Shown here piece after piece: positions 16,948 to 26,837 of a DNA stretch of 64,000 bases. A program made the translations under genes and the position numbers. Origin of the DNA: Jiangella aurantiaca (GTDB lineage Bacteria; Actinomycetota; Actinomycetes; Jiangellales; Jiangellaceae); assembly GCF_004349105.1 (NCBI RefSeq), contig NZ_SMLB01000002.1, positions 1-64,000 on the forward strand, read 5' to 3'. Each line of letters opens with the position of its first letter. The first letter of the stretch is position 1. The notes under the pieces were generated by a model that was not told where the DNA came from, did not search any database, and was given only the letters and a program-made list of their open reading frames with translations.

Positions 16948-19900
16948 CATTCGGCCAACGCCACCATGTTCCCCCAGGCCGTGGGCCTGGGATCGACGTG
17001 GGACACCGAGCTACTGGAACAGGTGGGCCACGTCGTCGGCTTCGAGACCAGGTCGCGCAACGCCAACGCGCTGCGGGTCTGGGCACCCGTGCTGGACGTC
17101 GGGGTGAACCCGCTGGCGGGCCGGTTCGAGGAGACCTACGGCGAGGACCCGTTCCTGTGCGGCACGCTGGGCACGTCCTACGCGTTCGGCATCAAGGGCC
17201 GCGACCCCTTCTACATCCTGGCCAAGCCGGAGCTGAAGCACTTCTTCGCCTACAGCCACGAATGGAACCGGGCGCGGACGAGCAGCAGCATGAGCATCCG
17301 GTCGATGTACGAGTTCCACCTCGTCAGCTACCGGAAACCGGTCGAGGCCGGCGCCGTGCTCGGCGCGATGACGTCGTACAACATGGTCAATGGAGTGCCC
17401 ACGATCATCCACCCGATCACGCAGACGCTGCGCGCGGAGTGGGCGCCGGGCAACTTCATGTTCGTGCCCGGACGCGTGGGACACCTTCAACCTGTACAAC
17501 ACCAAGGGTGCGCCATACGCGTATCCGCTGGAGCGCCCCGCCGACCACGACACCTCCTACCCGGCCGGGCTGAGCCCCGACCCGGACGACGACGTCGCCG
17601 TCCGGAACACGACGGGTGCGCTGCTGCTGATCGCGGGGCTGACGAACTTCAACGACGGCAACGGCGCCGGCTTCAACGGCGCCCTCGCCGCCCGCAATGC
17701 CGTGCAGTCCGGGGTGCTCGGCGTGTCGATGGACCACGTCGACCGGGTGGTGCGCGACTGGCTCGCGTACAAGATCCGCACCGGTGCCCTGGACGGCGAG
17801 ACGAACCCCTACAACAGCTCCGTGATCCCGCCCAACCCGACCCCGAACCAGCTGGAGAGCAGCAAGGAGCTCGCTCTGCTGGCCGCGCGGGAGCAAATCG
17901 TCCTGCTCAAGAACCGCGACGGCGTGCTGACGCTCGATCCGCGGCAGGTGCGGACGCTGGCCGTCGTCGGGCCGCTCGCGGACGTCAACCTGCGCGACTA
18001 CTACAGCCCGCGCCCGCCGGCGCGAGTGACGCCGCTGCAGGGCATCGTGGACAAGCTCGGCGCGGACCGGGTCCGGTTCGACAACGGCACCGACGTCGTG
18101 GCGTGGCAGTCGGTGGCGCATGGGACGTTCGTGACGAACGGGACCGGCAACGCACCCATGACAGCGGCCTTCACACCGGCGAACGCACCGATCGAGCGCG
18201 GCTACCAGCTCGCCGACGGCTCCCACGTCGGTCCCGGGCAGGCGTTCCACGACTACGACTGGGGCTTCGACCAGCACATGTTCCGCAGCGTCGCCACCGG
18301 GAACTACGTCAACAGCAACCAGGCGATCGTGAACAACGCCACCGAGCTGCGGACCTCGCAGGCGACGATGGTCGACAACAACATCTGGAACATCAACGTC
18401 AACTTCCACCACCTGCGCAACGAGGACGGGACCCGCTCGATCTACGGCGTCGACTACATCCAGGACGACCAGTTCTACCGGTGGTTCACGAACGGCCGCT
18501 ACGTGCAGGCCGACTCAGACGTCCAGCGCACGCTGCGCCCAACCCTCACCTACGACGCGTTCGCCGCCGGGGACGAAACCGTGCGCGCGCCGGCCAAGTT
18601 CACCGAGCACCTGCTGGAGAGCGGCGCCGAGCGGGCTGCCGCCGCGGCGGGCGCTGCGGACTACGCCGTCGTGGTCATCGGCAACCACGTGCTGACCAAC
18701 GCCCGCGAGAGCCAGGACCGGCCGGGGCTCGCCCTGTCGCCACAGCACGCCGAGCTCGTCCGTGCCACCGCCGCGGCCCGCCCCGGCAGGACCGTCGTGG
18801 TGATCGTCAGTAGCTATCCGTTCGCCGTCAAGGAGATCGAGGACAACCCCGACGTCGCGCCCGTCCTGTACACGTCGCACGCCGGGCAGGCCGCCGGGAC
18901 GGCGCTCGCCGACGTCCTGTTCGGCGACTACGCGCCCGCCGGCCGGCTCAGCGCCACCTGGCTGGTCGACGAGAGTTCGCTGCCGGCCATGGGCCCGGAC
19001 GCCGACGGCCACGACGATCACTACACGGTCGACATGCTGGAGTACGACGTCATCTCCTCGAAGCGGACCTACCGGTACTCCGACGCGCCGCACGTCTACC
19101 CGTTCGGCCACGGGCTGACCTACACCGAGTTCCGCTACCACGACCTCTCCTACCGGCGGCTGGCGAACGCCGACGCGCCGTTCGAGGTCGGGTTCGGGCT
19201 GACCAACACCGGTGCGACGACGAGCGACGAGGTCGTCCAGGTGTACCTGCGTTCGCGGGACTCCGCCTACGGCGACCGGGTGCCGCGCAAGCAGCTCGTC
19301 GGCTTCCAGCGGGTCAAGGCGATCGCTCCCGGCGAGACCCGCCGGGTCAGCATCCGGGTCGATCCGCAGGACATGTTCGTGTGGGACGTCGTCCGCCAGC
19401 GCCCCGTCGTCGAGACCGGTGACCACGACCTCATGGTCGGCGCGTCGTCCGAGGACATCCGCCTCGATGGCCTGCTGTTCATCAAGGGCGAGCGCATCGG
19501 CGGCCTGGATCTGACGACCGTGCGCAACGCCTGGGAGCACTACACGATGAGCAGCGGTATCACGCACTGGGAGGTCTCCAAGCGCAACACCCTGCAGCGC
19601 GCCGGCGGCTACCACTCGGTCGGCTCCCGCCGCGACGGCGACTGGATCGGCTTCACCAAGGTGCTGCTGAACGGCGTCAACGGGATCGAACTGCGCGTCG
19701 CCACCACGACGCACGACTGGGCCGACCTGACCGGCGCCGCCATCGATATCCGCATCGACGCTCCGGACGGCCCGCGCCTGGGCACCGTCGCCGTCGGCCC
19801 GACGGACGGCCTGCAGGACTTCGTCACCCTGCGGGCGCCCCTGCCCGGCCGGCCGGGTACCCGGGGCAGCCACGACCTGTACCTGGTGTTCCGGTCCGGC

Positions 19901-19954
19901 GGCATCTACCTCGACACCGTCCAGCTGCTGCATGCACGACCACGTGGGGCGTAG
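16948..19954 (+). pseudogene. Second GH3 gene, 5'-truncated and frameshifted
   Basis: GH3 homology begins abruptly near GHSANATMFPQ, aligned with about residue 125 of the upstream GH3, so the signal peptide and first barrel strands are missing. Frame one runs to ...PGNFMFVP; one extra G at 17470-17471 (CCCGGACG where CCCGACG restores the frame) shifts it, and the text resumes as DAWDTFNLYN in the frame of the 17390-19954 ORF. That Asp aligns with the nucleophile region of the neighbour, so the shift falls on the catalytic centre. The rest keeps a fascin-like insertion, the second GH3 domain, FnIII and a terminal CBM6-like domain with good codon bias. Either a recent pseudogene or, for the shift alone, a sequencing error; the 5' truncation would remain. 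Confidence 0.85.
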
Positions 19955-19965
19955 CTCCGCGCCGA

Positions 19966-20021
19966 GCGGAGGCGTGGCGGTCGCCGGGTGGGCCGAGCAC
20001 CCGGCGATCGCCACACCGCTC
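19966..20021. terminator. Bidirectional terminator between converging genes
   Basis: A long imperfect stem pairs GTGGCGGTCGCCGGGTG with CACCCGGCGATCGCCAC, extended by GAGCGG/CCGCTC with a small bulge, around a 7-nt loop. It follows the GH3 pseudogene and also lies downstream of the minus-strand SDR operon ending at 20133. Confidence 0.7.
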
Positions 20022-20132
20022 TCCGGGGGGCATGCCGCGACGTCGACCGACGAGACAGCAGGAGGAGGCATGAGGAAGAACCGGTTGGCGAAGCTCGCCG
20101 CGGAGGCCGCCCCTGAGGTACGCAGGGCCCGG

Positions 20133-20951
20133 CTACCTTTGTGGCTGCGGCCGGGGGTCCTTGGGCAGGACGACGCCAGTGAGCTGCTCGAATGCCGCGA
20201 CGACTGCCTCCTGGATACCCGGATCATGCGGCTGGTCGTTGAAGCGGGCGGGCGCGCGTTCGAAGAACAGCTCGCCGCTGACCAGCGCCTCCGGGTCACG
20301 CGCCAGGGCGAGCCAGACGATCGTGTCCGCGCCCTCCTCGAGGCTCAGCGGGGCCGCTTCGCCGCTCATCTTCGACCGCACCCAGCCGGGGTGGACGACG
20401 TTGACGAGCCGCGATGGCCAGTGTCGCGCGACGTAGAGGCCCAACGCGGTGAGCGCGATCTTGGAACGACCGTACGCGGCACCCTGGTCCCAGTCGGCCC
20501 CGCTCTGGATGTCGTCGAGATCGAGCAGGGTGTTCCGGATCGAATCAGAGCCCACATAGACGATCCGCTCCGGGGGTGGCATGAGCGCGGTCAGCAGATA
20601 CGGCGCGACGGCGTTGACCTGAAGGGTGCGCTCGATGCCATCGGCGGTGAGTTCCCGCGCAGGTGGGGCTCCGGTCCCGGCGTTGTGCACGACGACGTCG
20701 AACGGCCCCAGGGCAGCAGCCTGGCGGGCGACATCATGCGTCTCGGCGAGCGAGGCGAAGTCGCCGACGGCGATCTGTGTTCCCTCCGGCGCGTCGCTCA
20801 GGTAGTCGTCCGCTCGGACGCGGTTGCGCGCATGGCGGACGACCTCGTAGCCCTCGCCGACGAGCGCGTGAGCCACAGCGGCGCCGATTCCGTCGTTGGA
20901 ACCGGTGACGAGCGCACGGGGAATGCACCTCGCGTCGGCGGCCGCGGTCAT
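20133..20951 (-). CDS. Short-chain dehydrogenase/reductase
   Basis: 272 aa Rossmann-fold oxidoreductase. The cofactor motif TGSNDGIG lies near residue 16, the structural NAG near 90, a Ser in YVGSDS near 133 and the catalytic YGRSK near 160. Its ATG overlaps the stop of the VOC gene by ATGA, so it is translationally coupled and the last gene of the SBP-permease-GH1-VOC operon. The RHARN stretch after the second strand hints at NADP(H) use, but this is weak. It could oxidise a sugar or process an aglycone released by the beta-glucosidase; neither is shown by the sequence. Confidence 0.88.
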   Translation of the reverse strand: MTAAADARCIPRALVTGSNDGIGAAVAHALVGEGYEVVRHARNRVRADDYLSDAPEGTQIAVGDFASLAETHDVARQAAALGPFDVVVHNAGTGAPPARELTADGIERTLQVNAVAPYLLTALMPPPERIVYVGSDSIRNTLLDLDDIQSGADWDQGAAYGRSKIALTALGLYVARHWPSRLVNVVHPGWVRSKMSGEAAPLSLEEGADTIVWLALARDPEALVSGELFFERAPARFNDQPHDPGIQEAVVAAFEQLTGVVLPKDPRPQPQR

Positions 20952-21703
20952 CGGGCCACTTCCGCATGGACGCCGTCCGGCACATCCACGGCGGCGCCCC
21001 CGGGAATGACGACGCCGATTCCCCGGAGGCCGAGGCGGTTCTCGGCCCAGGCCGCCGGTTGCGCGGTGGCCACATCGAAGCTGAAGATCTCCACCACCGA
21101 GCCGCCAGCGCCCAGATAGGTCATGAGGAAGCCGCGTGGATCGTCGTGGTGGCGGATGTCGCCGATGACTTCGTACCCGACTGATCGCCAGTACCTCGAG
21201 GTCGTGTCGAAGTCTGACGCTGTGATGCCGACGTGATCGAAGCGCGGCGGCGCGTCCGGCCCGGGCAGGCCGGCGGCCTCGGCGGCGACCAGCCGCGGCG
21301 AGCCGACCCGCTCGTAGGCGAGTGCGCCCCTGACCAGCTCCAGCCGCGCGCCGTCGGGATCGAGGAAGAATGCGATCCGGACGTCGCCGAGCACGTCGCG
21401 CGGCGGTGCCGTGACCCGCGTTCCCGCCGCCTCGAGCCTGCTGATGAGGCCGTCGACGTCAGCAGTCTTGAAGCCGGCGTGCCGAATGCCGCCTTGGAGG
21501 TCGTCGTCACGCCACTCACCGGGGTCACCGTTCACGACCTGTACGACCTTCACAAGGGCCGGGCCGGCGTCGAACCAGCACGCCGTAGCGGCGCCGGCGT
21601 CCGGCCGGTCCACTTCGGCGAGTCCGAGCAGTTCCGCGTAGAAGTGACGCGAGCGGTCCAGATCAGCCGCACCGATCTCGAGGTAGCGAATCCCCGAGTT
21701 CAC
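20948..21703 (-). CDS. Two-domain VOC (glyoxalase/extradiol dioxygenase-like) protein
   Basis: 251 aa. Two tandem vicinal-oxygen-chelate units, the first starting IRYLEIGAADLDRSRHFY and the second PRFDHVGITASDFD near residue 155; each has the His-to-Glu metal-ligand pattern. The GTG start overlaps the GH1 stop (GTGA). The fold serves ring-cleaving dioxygenases, isomerases and glyoxalases, so the reaction is open. Sitting between a beta-glucosidase and an SDR in one transcript, it may act on an aromatic or sugar product of the imported glycoside. Confidence 0.85.
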   Translation of the reverse strand: MNSGIRYLEIGAADLDRSRHFYAELLGLAEVDRPDAGAATACWFDAGPALVKVVQVVNGDPGEWRDDDLQGGIRHAGFKTADVDGLISRLEAAGTRVTAPPRDVLGDVRIAFFLDPDGARLELVRGALAYERVGSPRLVAAEAAGLPGPDAPPRFDHVGITASDFDTTSRYWRSVGYEVIGDIRHHDDPRGFLMTYLGAGGSVVEIFSFDVATAQPAAWAENRLGLRGIGVVIPGGAAVDVPDGVHAEVAR

Positions 21704-23076
21704 GCCCGATCCCCTGGCAGCGCATTGGTGCGGGCCACTCCCCCGAGCCAGCGCCCGCTCCGCTTCGGTGTCCGCTCCTGAGTCTCGAAGTCGACGCGGA
21801 CGAGGCCGAATCGAGGGCCGTAGCCCTCTGCCCATTCGAAGTTGTCCAGCAGCGTCCACGCGAAGTAGCCGCGGACGTCGACGCCACCGTGGATCGCGTC
21901 GAGCGTCTGCCGCAGGTGCGAGTCGAAATAGGCGAGACGCTCCAGGTCGTCGACGACGCCGTCCGGCCCAGCCTCGTCCGGATAGGCGGCGCCGTTCTCG
22001 GTGACGAGGAGCGGCATTCCCGGGTACCGGTCCCGCAGCTGCACGAGGAGGTCGTGCAGGTCGTGGTCGGTGACGGTCCAGCCCATCACCGTGACGGGCG
22101 TCCCCTCGGGGACGACATGGACGGCGTCGAGCTCCATCGGCGAACCCGATGCCAGCCCTGTGCCGCCCGCAGCGATGACGTGGCCCCGGTAGTAGTTGAT
22201 GCCCAGGAAGTCGGTGGGGACGGAGATGACGTCGAGGTCGCCGTCCCACACCCACGGTGTGCCGCCGTACCACTCCACCATGTCGTCGGGGTACCTGCCG
22301 CGTAGCACGGGTTCGAGGAACATCCGGTTGAAGTTGCCGTCGAACCGCCGGGCGGCTGCGAGGTCCTCGTCCGAGCCGGACGCCGGCCGCACCGGGGTGA
22401 GATCGAGCGAGATGCCGATCTGCCCGCCGGCGGCGACCCGCCCGCGCAGCACCGGAGCGGCGAGCCCATGCGCCAGGAGCAGGTGATGGGCCGCGCGTAC
22501 CCCGCCGAGCGGGTCGGCGACGCCGGGTGCGTGGATGCCCGCCGCATAGCCCGCGTGCGCGGCGACCTTGGGCTCGTTGACCGTGATCCAGTTCTGGACG
22601 ACATCACCCAGGGCGCCCGCGACGAGACCGGCGAAGTCCGAGAAGCGGTACGCCGTGTCGCGATCGAGCCACCCGCCGCGGTCCTCGAGCGCCTGCGGAA
22701 GGTCCCAGTGGTAGAGCGTGACGTATGGGGCCACGCCGTTCTCGAGGCACGCGTCGACGACGCGCCGATAGTGGTCCAATCCCTTCTGGTTGGCCGGTCC
22801 GGTGCCGTCGGCCTGGATGCGGGGCCACGAGATGGAGAAGCGATAGGCGGAGAGGCCGAGTTCGGCGAGCAGCGCGATGTCGGTGGGATAGCGGTGGTAA
22901 TGATCACACGCGACGTCAGCCATCGCGCCGTCCGCGATCGCTCCGGGAACCCGGGTGAACGTGTCCCAGACGGAAGGACCCTTGCCGTCGACCTCAGGAG
23001 CGCCCTCCACCTGGAAGGCGGCGGTCGCCGCCCCCCAGACGAAGCCGGGCGGGAATGGACGTTCGGACGTGGTCAT
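21700..23076 (-). CDS. bglB: GH1 beta-glucosidase
   Basis: 458 aa, cytoplasmic, full family length. Starts near the family signature FPPGFVWGAATAAFQVEG; acid/base Glu168 in TVNEP, nucleophile Glu360 in VTENG, and FEWAEGYGPRFGL near residue 425 in the aglycone region. It hydrolyses beta-linked glucosides or galactosides brought in by the permeases 47 bp upstream. It is translationally coupled to the VOC gene, which is unusual and suggests that the glycoside carries a reactive aglycone. Sugar preference cannot be fixed from sequence. Confidence 0.92.
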   Translation of the reverse strand: MTTSERPFPPGFVWGAATAAFQVEGAPEVDGKGPSVWDTFTRVPGAIADGAMADVACDHYHRYPTDIALLAELGLSAYRFSISWPRIQADGTGPANQKGLDHYRRVVDACLENGVAPYVTLYHWDLPQALEDRGGWLDRDTAYRFSDFAGLVAGALGDVVQNWITVNEPKVAAHAGYAAGIHAPGVADPLGGVRAAHHLLLAHGLAAPVLRGRVAAGGQIGISLDLTPVRPASGSDEDLAAARRFDGNFNRMFLEPVLRGRYPDDMVEWYGGTPWVWDGDLDVISVPTDFLGINYYRGHVIAAGGTGLASGSPMELDAVHVVPEGTPVTVMGWTVTDHDLHDLLVQLRDRYPGMPLLVTENGAAYPDEAGPDGVVDDLERLAYFDSHLRQTLDAIHGGVDVRGYFAWTLLDNFEWAEGYGPRFGLVRVDFETQERTPKRSGRWLGGVARTNALPGDRA

Positions 23077-23123
23077 GCACGGACCTCCACGGGTCAGGGG
23101 CGGCGGGTGCTCTACGGGTGCGA

Positions 23124-24032
23124 TCAGCCCTTGAGCCCGCCGCTCAGCAGGTCGAGCCGCCAGTAGCGCTGCAGCAGCAGGAACAACGCGATGAGCGGCA
23201 GGATCGACAGAGCCGCTCCGGTGATGACGAGCGTGTAGAGCGCCGGCTGGCTCGCTCCCTGGTTGAGCAATGCGAACAAGCCCACCGTGAGGGGGTACTT
23301 CTCACTCTCCGACAGCATGATGAACGGGAGCAGGAAGTTGTTCCAGATGGCGACGAACTGCAGCAGGAGCACGGTGATCAGACCGGGCACCATAAGCGGC
23401 AGGCCGATCGAGCGAAACAGCCTGAACTCGCTCGATCCGTCGAGGCGCCCCGATTCGAGCAGCTCGTCCGGCACCGCCGCGGTCGCATAGATGCGGCACA
23501 GGTAGATGCTGAAGGGACTGATGAGGCTCGGCAGCAGGACGGACCAGTACGTCCCCGTGAGGTCGACCTTCGCCAGCAGGAGGTACTGCGGGATGGCGAG
23601 CGTCACCTGCGGCACCAGCACACCGGCGAGGATGAGGCGGAACATCAGTTCCCGGCCGCGGAACCGGTACTTCGCAAGTGCGTAGCCCGCGGCTGCCGAG
23701 ACCACGACCGTGAGCACCGAGCCCACCCCCGCATACAGCAGCGTGTTGAGCGCCCACCGGTAGAAGGCGTTGTCACCGAAGGCGGTGAGCTCGGAGAGGT
23801 TCTCCTGCAGGCCCCCGGTGACGCTGGGCCAGAACGAGAATGTCGTGAACAGCTCGCCGGGCGACTTCGTGGCGGCGATGAAGACCCACAGCGAGGGCAG
23901 CACGCAGTACATCGCGCCCAGGACGAGGAGCGCCGTCGCCCCCCAGTTGGTCCGGCCGCGGCGCGAGCCGGCGGGCATGGCCTTCGGCGGACGGCCGACG
24001 GTGGCCGGAGCGGCGGTAGGTGTGCCGGCCAT
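23124..24032 (-). CDS. Sugar ABC transporter permease, MalG type
   Basis: 302 aa. True start is the ATG at 24032, sharing one base with the stop of the upstream permease (TGATG); the 475-aa listed ORF is a frame artefact. Six predicted helices after the tail. The EAA-type loop reads ESGRLDGSSEFRLFRSIGLP, with Ser-Gly in place of Ala-Ala. C-terminus LLSGGLKG. Precedes the GH1 gene. Confidence 0.92.
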   Translation of the reverse strand: MAGTPTAAPATVGRPPKAMPAGSRRGRTNWGATALLVLGAMYCVLPSLWVFIAATKSPGELFTTFSFWPSVTGGLQENLSELTAFGDNAFYRWALNTLLYAGVGSVLTVVVSAAAGYALAKYRFRGRELMFRLILAGVLVPQVTLAIPQYLLLAKVDLTGTYWSVLLPSLISPFSIYLCRIYATAAVPDELLESGRLDGSSEFRLFRSIGLPLMVPGLITVLLLQFVAIWNNFLLPFIMLSESEKYPLTVGLFALLNQGASQPALYTLVITGAALSILPLIALFLLLQRYWRLDLLSGGLKG

Positions 24033-24997
24033 CACTGGTTCTCTCCGAACGCGCGTCGCTGCATGACACTCAGCACCAGCAGCGACAGAACGAGGGACGC
24101 CCCTGCGAGTGCGATCGAGGTCGCGGCCGCTGAGTAGATGTCGTTGAGGACGAAGGCATCGGTGTAGATCTTCTGCAGCGGCATCCACGACGACGAGATG
24201 ACGTTCGTGAGCGGGCGGAGGATCTGCGGCTCGGTGAACACCTGGAGCGTCGCGATCAACGAGAAGATGCCGGTCATCACGAGGACCGGCGTGAGCAGCG
24301 GGATCTTGATCCGCAACGCGATCTGACGCTCCGAAGCCCCGTCGATGCGCGCCGAGTCGTAGAGCTCCGGGGGGATCGCCCGCAAGGCGGTGAACATGAC
24401 CACCATGTTGAAGCCGACGCCGCCCCACACGGCGATGTTCGCGACGGACAGGATGACCGTGTCCGGGTCGAAGAAGTCGGGCGGGGGCAGGCCGACCGTG
24501 TCGAAGGCCTCCCGGATGGGGCTCACCCGAGGCAGATAGAGAAAGCCCCACAGCAGCGAGGCGATGACGCCTGGGACCGCGTACGGGAGGAAAATGCCCA
24601 CGCGCGTCGCGGTCCGCAGCCGGACGTTCGGCAGATCGAGGAGCAGCGCGAAGAGCAGGGCGAGGCCGAGCATGACCGGGACCACGATCAGGCCGTAGAC
24701 GGCCATTCGGCCGAGGGCCGTGTACAGCTCGGGGTCGCTGAGCGACCGCGCGTAGTTGTCGAGGCCCACGAACACCTCGGTTCGCTGACCGAGGATGCCG
24801 CCGCCGGTCCGGCGGGACGCGCGCAGGCTCAGCCAGCCCGCATAGATGATCGGCGCCAACAGGAAGGCGGCGAACAGCGCCATCGCGGGAAGCATGAAGA
24901 GGTAGGGCGCGCCGCTGGATGCGCGCCTGCGTCGTGCCGGGCCGACGGGCCGGTGGGCGCCGCCCGTCCCGGCATCGGTCGTCGTCAGGTCAGTCAT
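24032..24997 (-). CDS. Sugar ABC transporter permease, MalF type
   Basis: 321 aa. First helix PYLFMLPAMALFAAFLLAPI. The EAA-like loop is YDSARIDGASERQIALRIKI, with the family's A-x-x-D-G-A core retained. Resembles the MalF at 53995-54909 (shared MLGLALLFALLLD and PYAVPGVIA blocks), so these two importers may be of the same subgroup. Confidence 0.92.
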   Translation of the reverse strand: MTDLTTTDAGTGGAHRPVGPARRRRASSGAPYLFMLPAMALFAAFLLAPIIYAGWLSLRASRRTGGGILGQRTEVFVGLDNYARSLSDPELYTALGRMAVYGLIVVPVMLGLALLFALLLDLPNVRLRTATRVGIFLPYAVPGVIASLLWGFLYLPRVSPIREAFDTVGLPPPDFFDPDTVILSVANIAVWGGVGFNMVVMFTALRAIPPELYDSARIDGASERQIALRIKIPLLTPVLVMTGIFSLIATLQVFTEPQILRPLTNVISSSWMPLQKIYTDAFVLNDIYSAAATSIALAGASLVLSLLVLSVMQRRAFGENQ

Positions 24998-25027
24998 GGC
25001 GGCCTTGTCCCTCCGTCGGGCGGGTGG

Positions 25028-25080
25028 CGCCGCCGGTGGGTCTTCCCCTGCGGGACGGAGGCCAAGGCCACCAGCGGCGG
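25028..25080 (-). terminator. Hairpin between binding-protein and permease genes
   Basis: CCGCCGGTGG (25030-25039) pairs with CCACCAGCGG (25068-25077) with one mismatch and GC-rich flanks. It lies between the stop of the binding protein and malF. Probably protects the abundant upstream transcript end and limits read-through, as in malE-malF type operons. Confidence 0.5.
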
Positions 25081-25089
25081 ACCACCTGC

Positions 25090-26418
25090 TTACTCGACGA
25101 CCTCGTAGCCCTGGGTCTCCAGGTCGGCCACCGTGGCGTCCTGCATCGACCGGATCGCGTCGGTGAAGGAGCCGCCGCTCTCGATCGCCCCCTGGAAGGC
25201 CTCGTTGTAGGCGTTGTATGCCACGTTGACGTTCGGGCCCCAGGTGAAGCCGCGTGCTGTCCCGGCGATCTCCGCCGCCAGAGCGAAGAATTCGGGTTGA
25301 TTGGGCAGCATCACCGGCGGCTCCTCGAGCGCTGGGCCGGTCTGGCCCTCGCTAGCAGCCGGATAGAGGCCGCCGAGCGTGATCATGGCCTCGAGCGCCT
25401 CGGGCGACGTGTTCAGCCACTTCACGAACTTCGCCGCCTGCGCGGGATACTCGCATCCCTCGGTGATGGCGGTAGCGGAGCCACCCCAGTAGCCGGTCGC
25501 GTCCTCTCCGTCAGACCACTGCGGCATTGGCGCGGCGCGCCACAGTCCAGCGGTGTCGGGAGCCACGCCTTGGAGCACACCGGCACCCCAGACCGCGGAG
25601 GGCCAGGCGAGGAGCGTGCCGTCGTTCATCGCCGCGTTCCACTCCGGTGTGTACATCGGCTGATCATCGATGAGATCCTGGGCGACCAGGTCTCCCCAGA
25701 ACTCCGCGACCCTGGTGGTCGCCTCGTCAGCCATGCCCACGGACCAGGCCTCGCCCTCGTTGGTCCACCACTCGGCGCCGGCCTGCTGCGCCAGGCCGGC
25801 GAACCACCCGGGGTCGCCCGACGAGAACGTCGTGAGATAGCGCTCGGGTGCCACCTGGCGCACCTGAGCGGCCAGCGCTGCGAAGTCGTCCCAGGTGCTG
25901 GGCACCTCGAGGCCGTACTGCTGGAAGAGGTCCTCGCGGTAGTACAGCATCATCGGCGCGATGTCCTGCGGGACGGCGAACGTCTGGTCGCCGAAGGACG
26001 TGAGGCCCCAGGCCGCCTCCGGGAACGCATCCCGTACATCGGCCACGTCACCGGTGAGATCGCGGACCACACCGTTGGAGACCAGCACCGGAAGCGCCTG
26101 GTATTCGGTATGGACGAGGCACGGCTCGTTGCCGGCCTCGGCCGCCGTCAGGACACGCGTGATGAGCTCGTCGCCCTGCGCCTGGCGGTCGACCGAGACC
26201 TGCTGCTCCGGATTCTGCTCGTTCCAGATCTCGATGACCTGCTCGATGTTGGTCGCCCACGTCCAGAACGCGAGCTCGGCGGGCGCGTCGGCGTCCCCTG
26301 CCGCGGTCGCGCCGGTCGTCTCGTTCGCATCCGGCTCGTCACCGCCGCCGTTGCACGCGGCCAGCGCGAGCGCCGTGGCAGTCGCACCGGCTGCGGACAT
26401 GAGAAGTCTGCGATGCAT
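25090..26418 (-). CDS. Sugar-binding lipoprotein of the GH1 operon importer
   Basis: 442 aa from the ATG at 26418 with AGGGAG 5-8 nt upstream; the track start 87 nt earlier would include the promoter. Signal MHRRLLMSAAGATATALALAAC with lipobox LALAAC, then an Asn/Asp/Glu linker. Family-1 SBP with many Trp residues, typical of sugar stacking. Closely resembles the SBP at 51668-53017 (shared NIEQVIE/MDQVVE-type start, AVWGAGVLQG/SPYWGNALIE region, LNELGGLYPA-like end), so ligands may be related. Confidence 0.9.
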   Translation of the reverse strand: MHRRLLMSAAGATATALALAACNGGGDEPDANETTGATAAGDADAPAELAFWTWATNIEQVIEIWNEQNPEQQVSVDRQAQGDELITRVLTAAEAGNEPCLVHTEYQALPVLVSNGVVRDLTGDVADVRDAFPEAAWGLTSFGDQTFAVPQDIAPMMLYYREDLFQQYGLEVPSTWDDFAALAAQVRQVAPERYLTTFSSGDPGWFAGLAQQAGAEWWTNEGEAWSVGMADEATTRVAEFWGDLVAQDLIDDQPMYTPEWNAAMNDGTLLAWPSAVWGAGVLQGVAPDTAGLWRAAPMPQWSDGEDATGYWGGSATAITEGCEYPAQAAKFVKWLNTSPEALEAMITLGGLYPAASEGQTGPALEEPPVMLPNQPEFFALAAEIAGTARGFTWGPNVNVAYNAYNEAFQGAIESGGSFTDAIRSMQDATVADLETQGYEVVE

Positions 26419-26476
26419 CTGTCTCCCTCTCCGTTGAGCGGATCGCGACCACGTCGCCGCACAGCTGTCCGGCGCT

Positions 26477-26518
26477 GTGAACGGTCCCAACGTTGGAGCC
26501 ATCACGTGAATGTGTCAA
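26477..26518 (-). promoter_or_regulatory. Promoter with GNGANCGNTCNC operator
   Basis: Minus strand: TTGACA (26513-26518), 17 bp, CAACGT (26490-26495). The sequence GTGAACGGTCCC (26477-26488, plus strand) follows the -10 and would cover the transcription start. The wider block is strikingly similar to 41720-41760, in front of another importer. A second palindrome CCAACGTTGG (26487-26496) overlaps the -10. No gene is seen in 26519-26837. Confidence 0.65.
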
Positions 26519-26837
26519 GGGCCACAATCCGATGACACGATTTCGTGACCTTCCTGAGAACGGATAAGAGGGCAGGGCACGATTCCATCGAGAACCGCGA
26601 CGTCTACGGCACACCGATTGCACCGCGGTGACCTGCGCCGCTACTCCGACTGTGCAGCAACCGCGTATTTCCGAGGCGCAGCGAACCTTCGTGACAACTC
26701 GCCGGCGCGCGAGTCGGCAGCTGCCGCTCGCGGCTCTTCAAAGCGACCTTGGTACGAGCAGCATTCGTGGTGTTCTCTTGCGGCCGTACATGCGTCGCAG
26801 CTGAGAACGTACACAATCACCGCGGTGGGGAGACTCC

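Noticed and set aside
20061-20132. AGGAGGAGG-ATG with MRKNRLAKLAAEAAPE on the plus strand
   Set aside because: The ribosome site is excellent, but the frame runs straight into the antisense of the SDR gene and I see no homology; at most a vestigial gene start.
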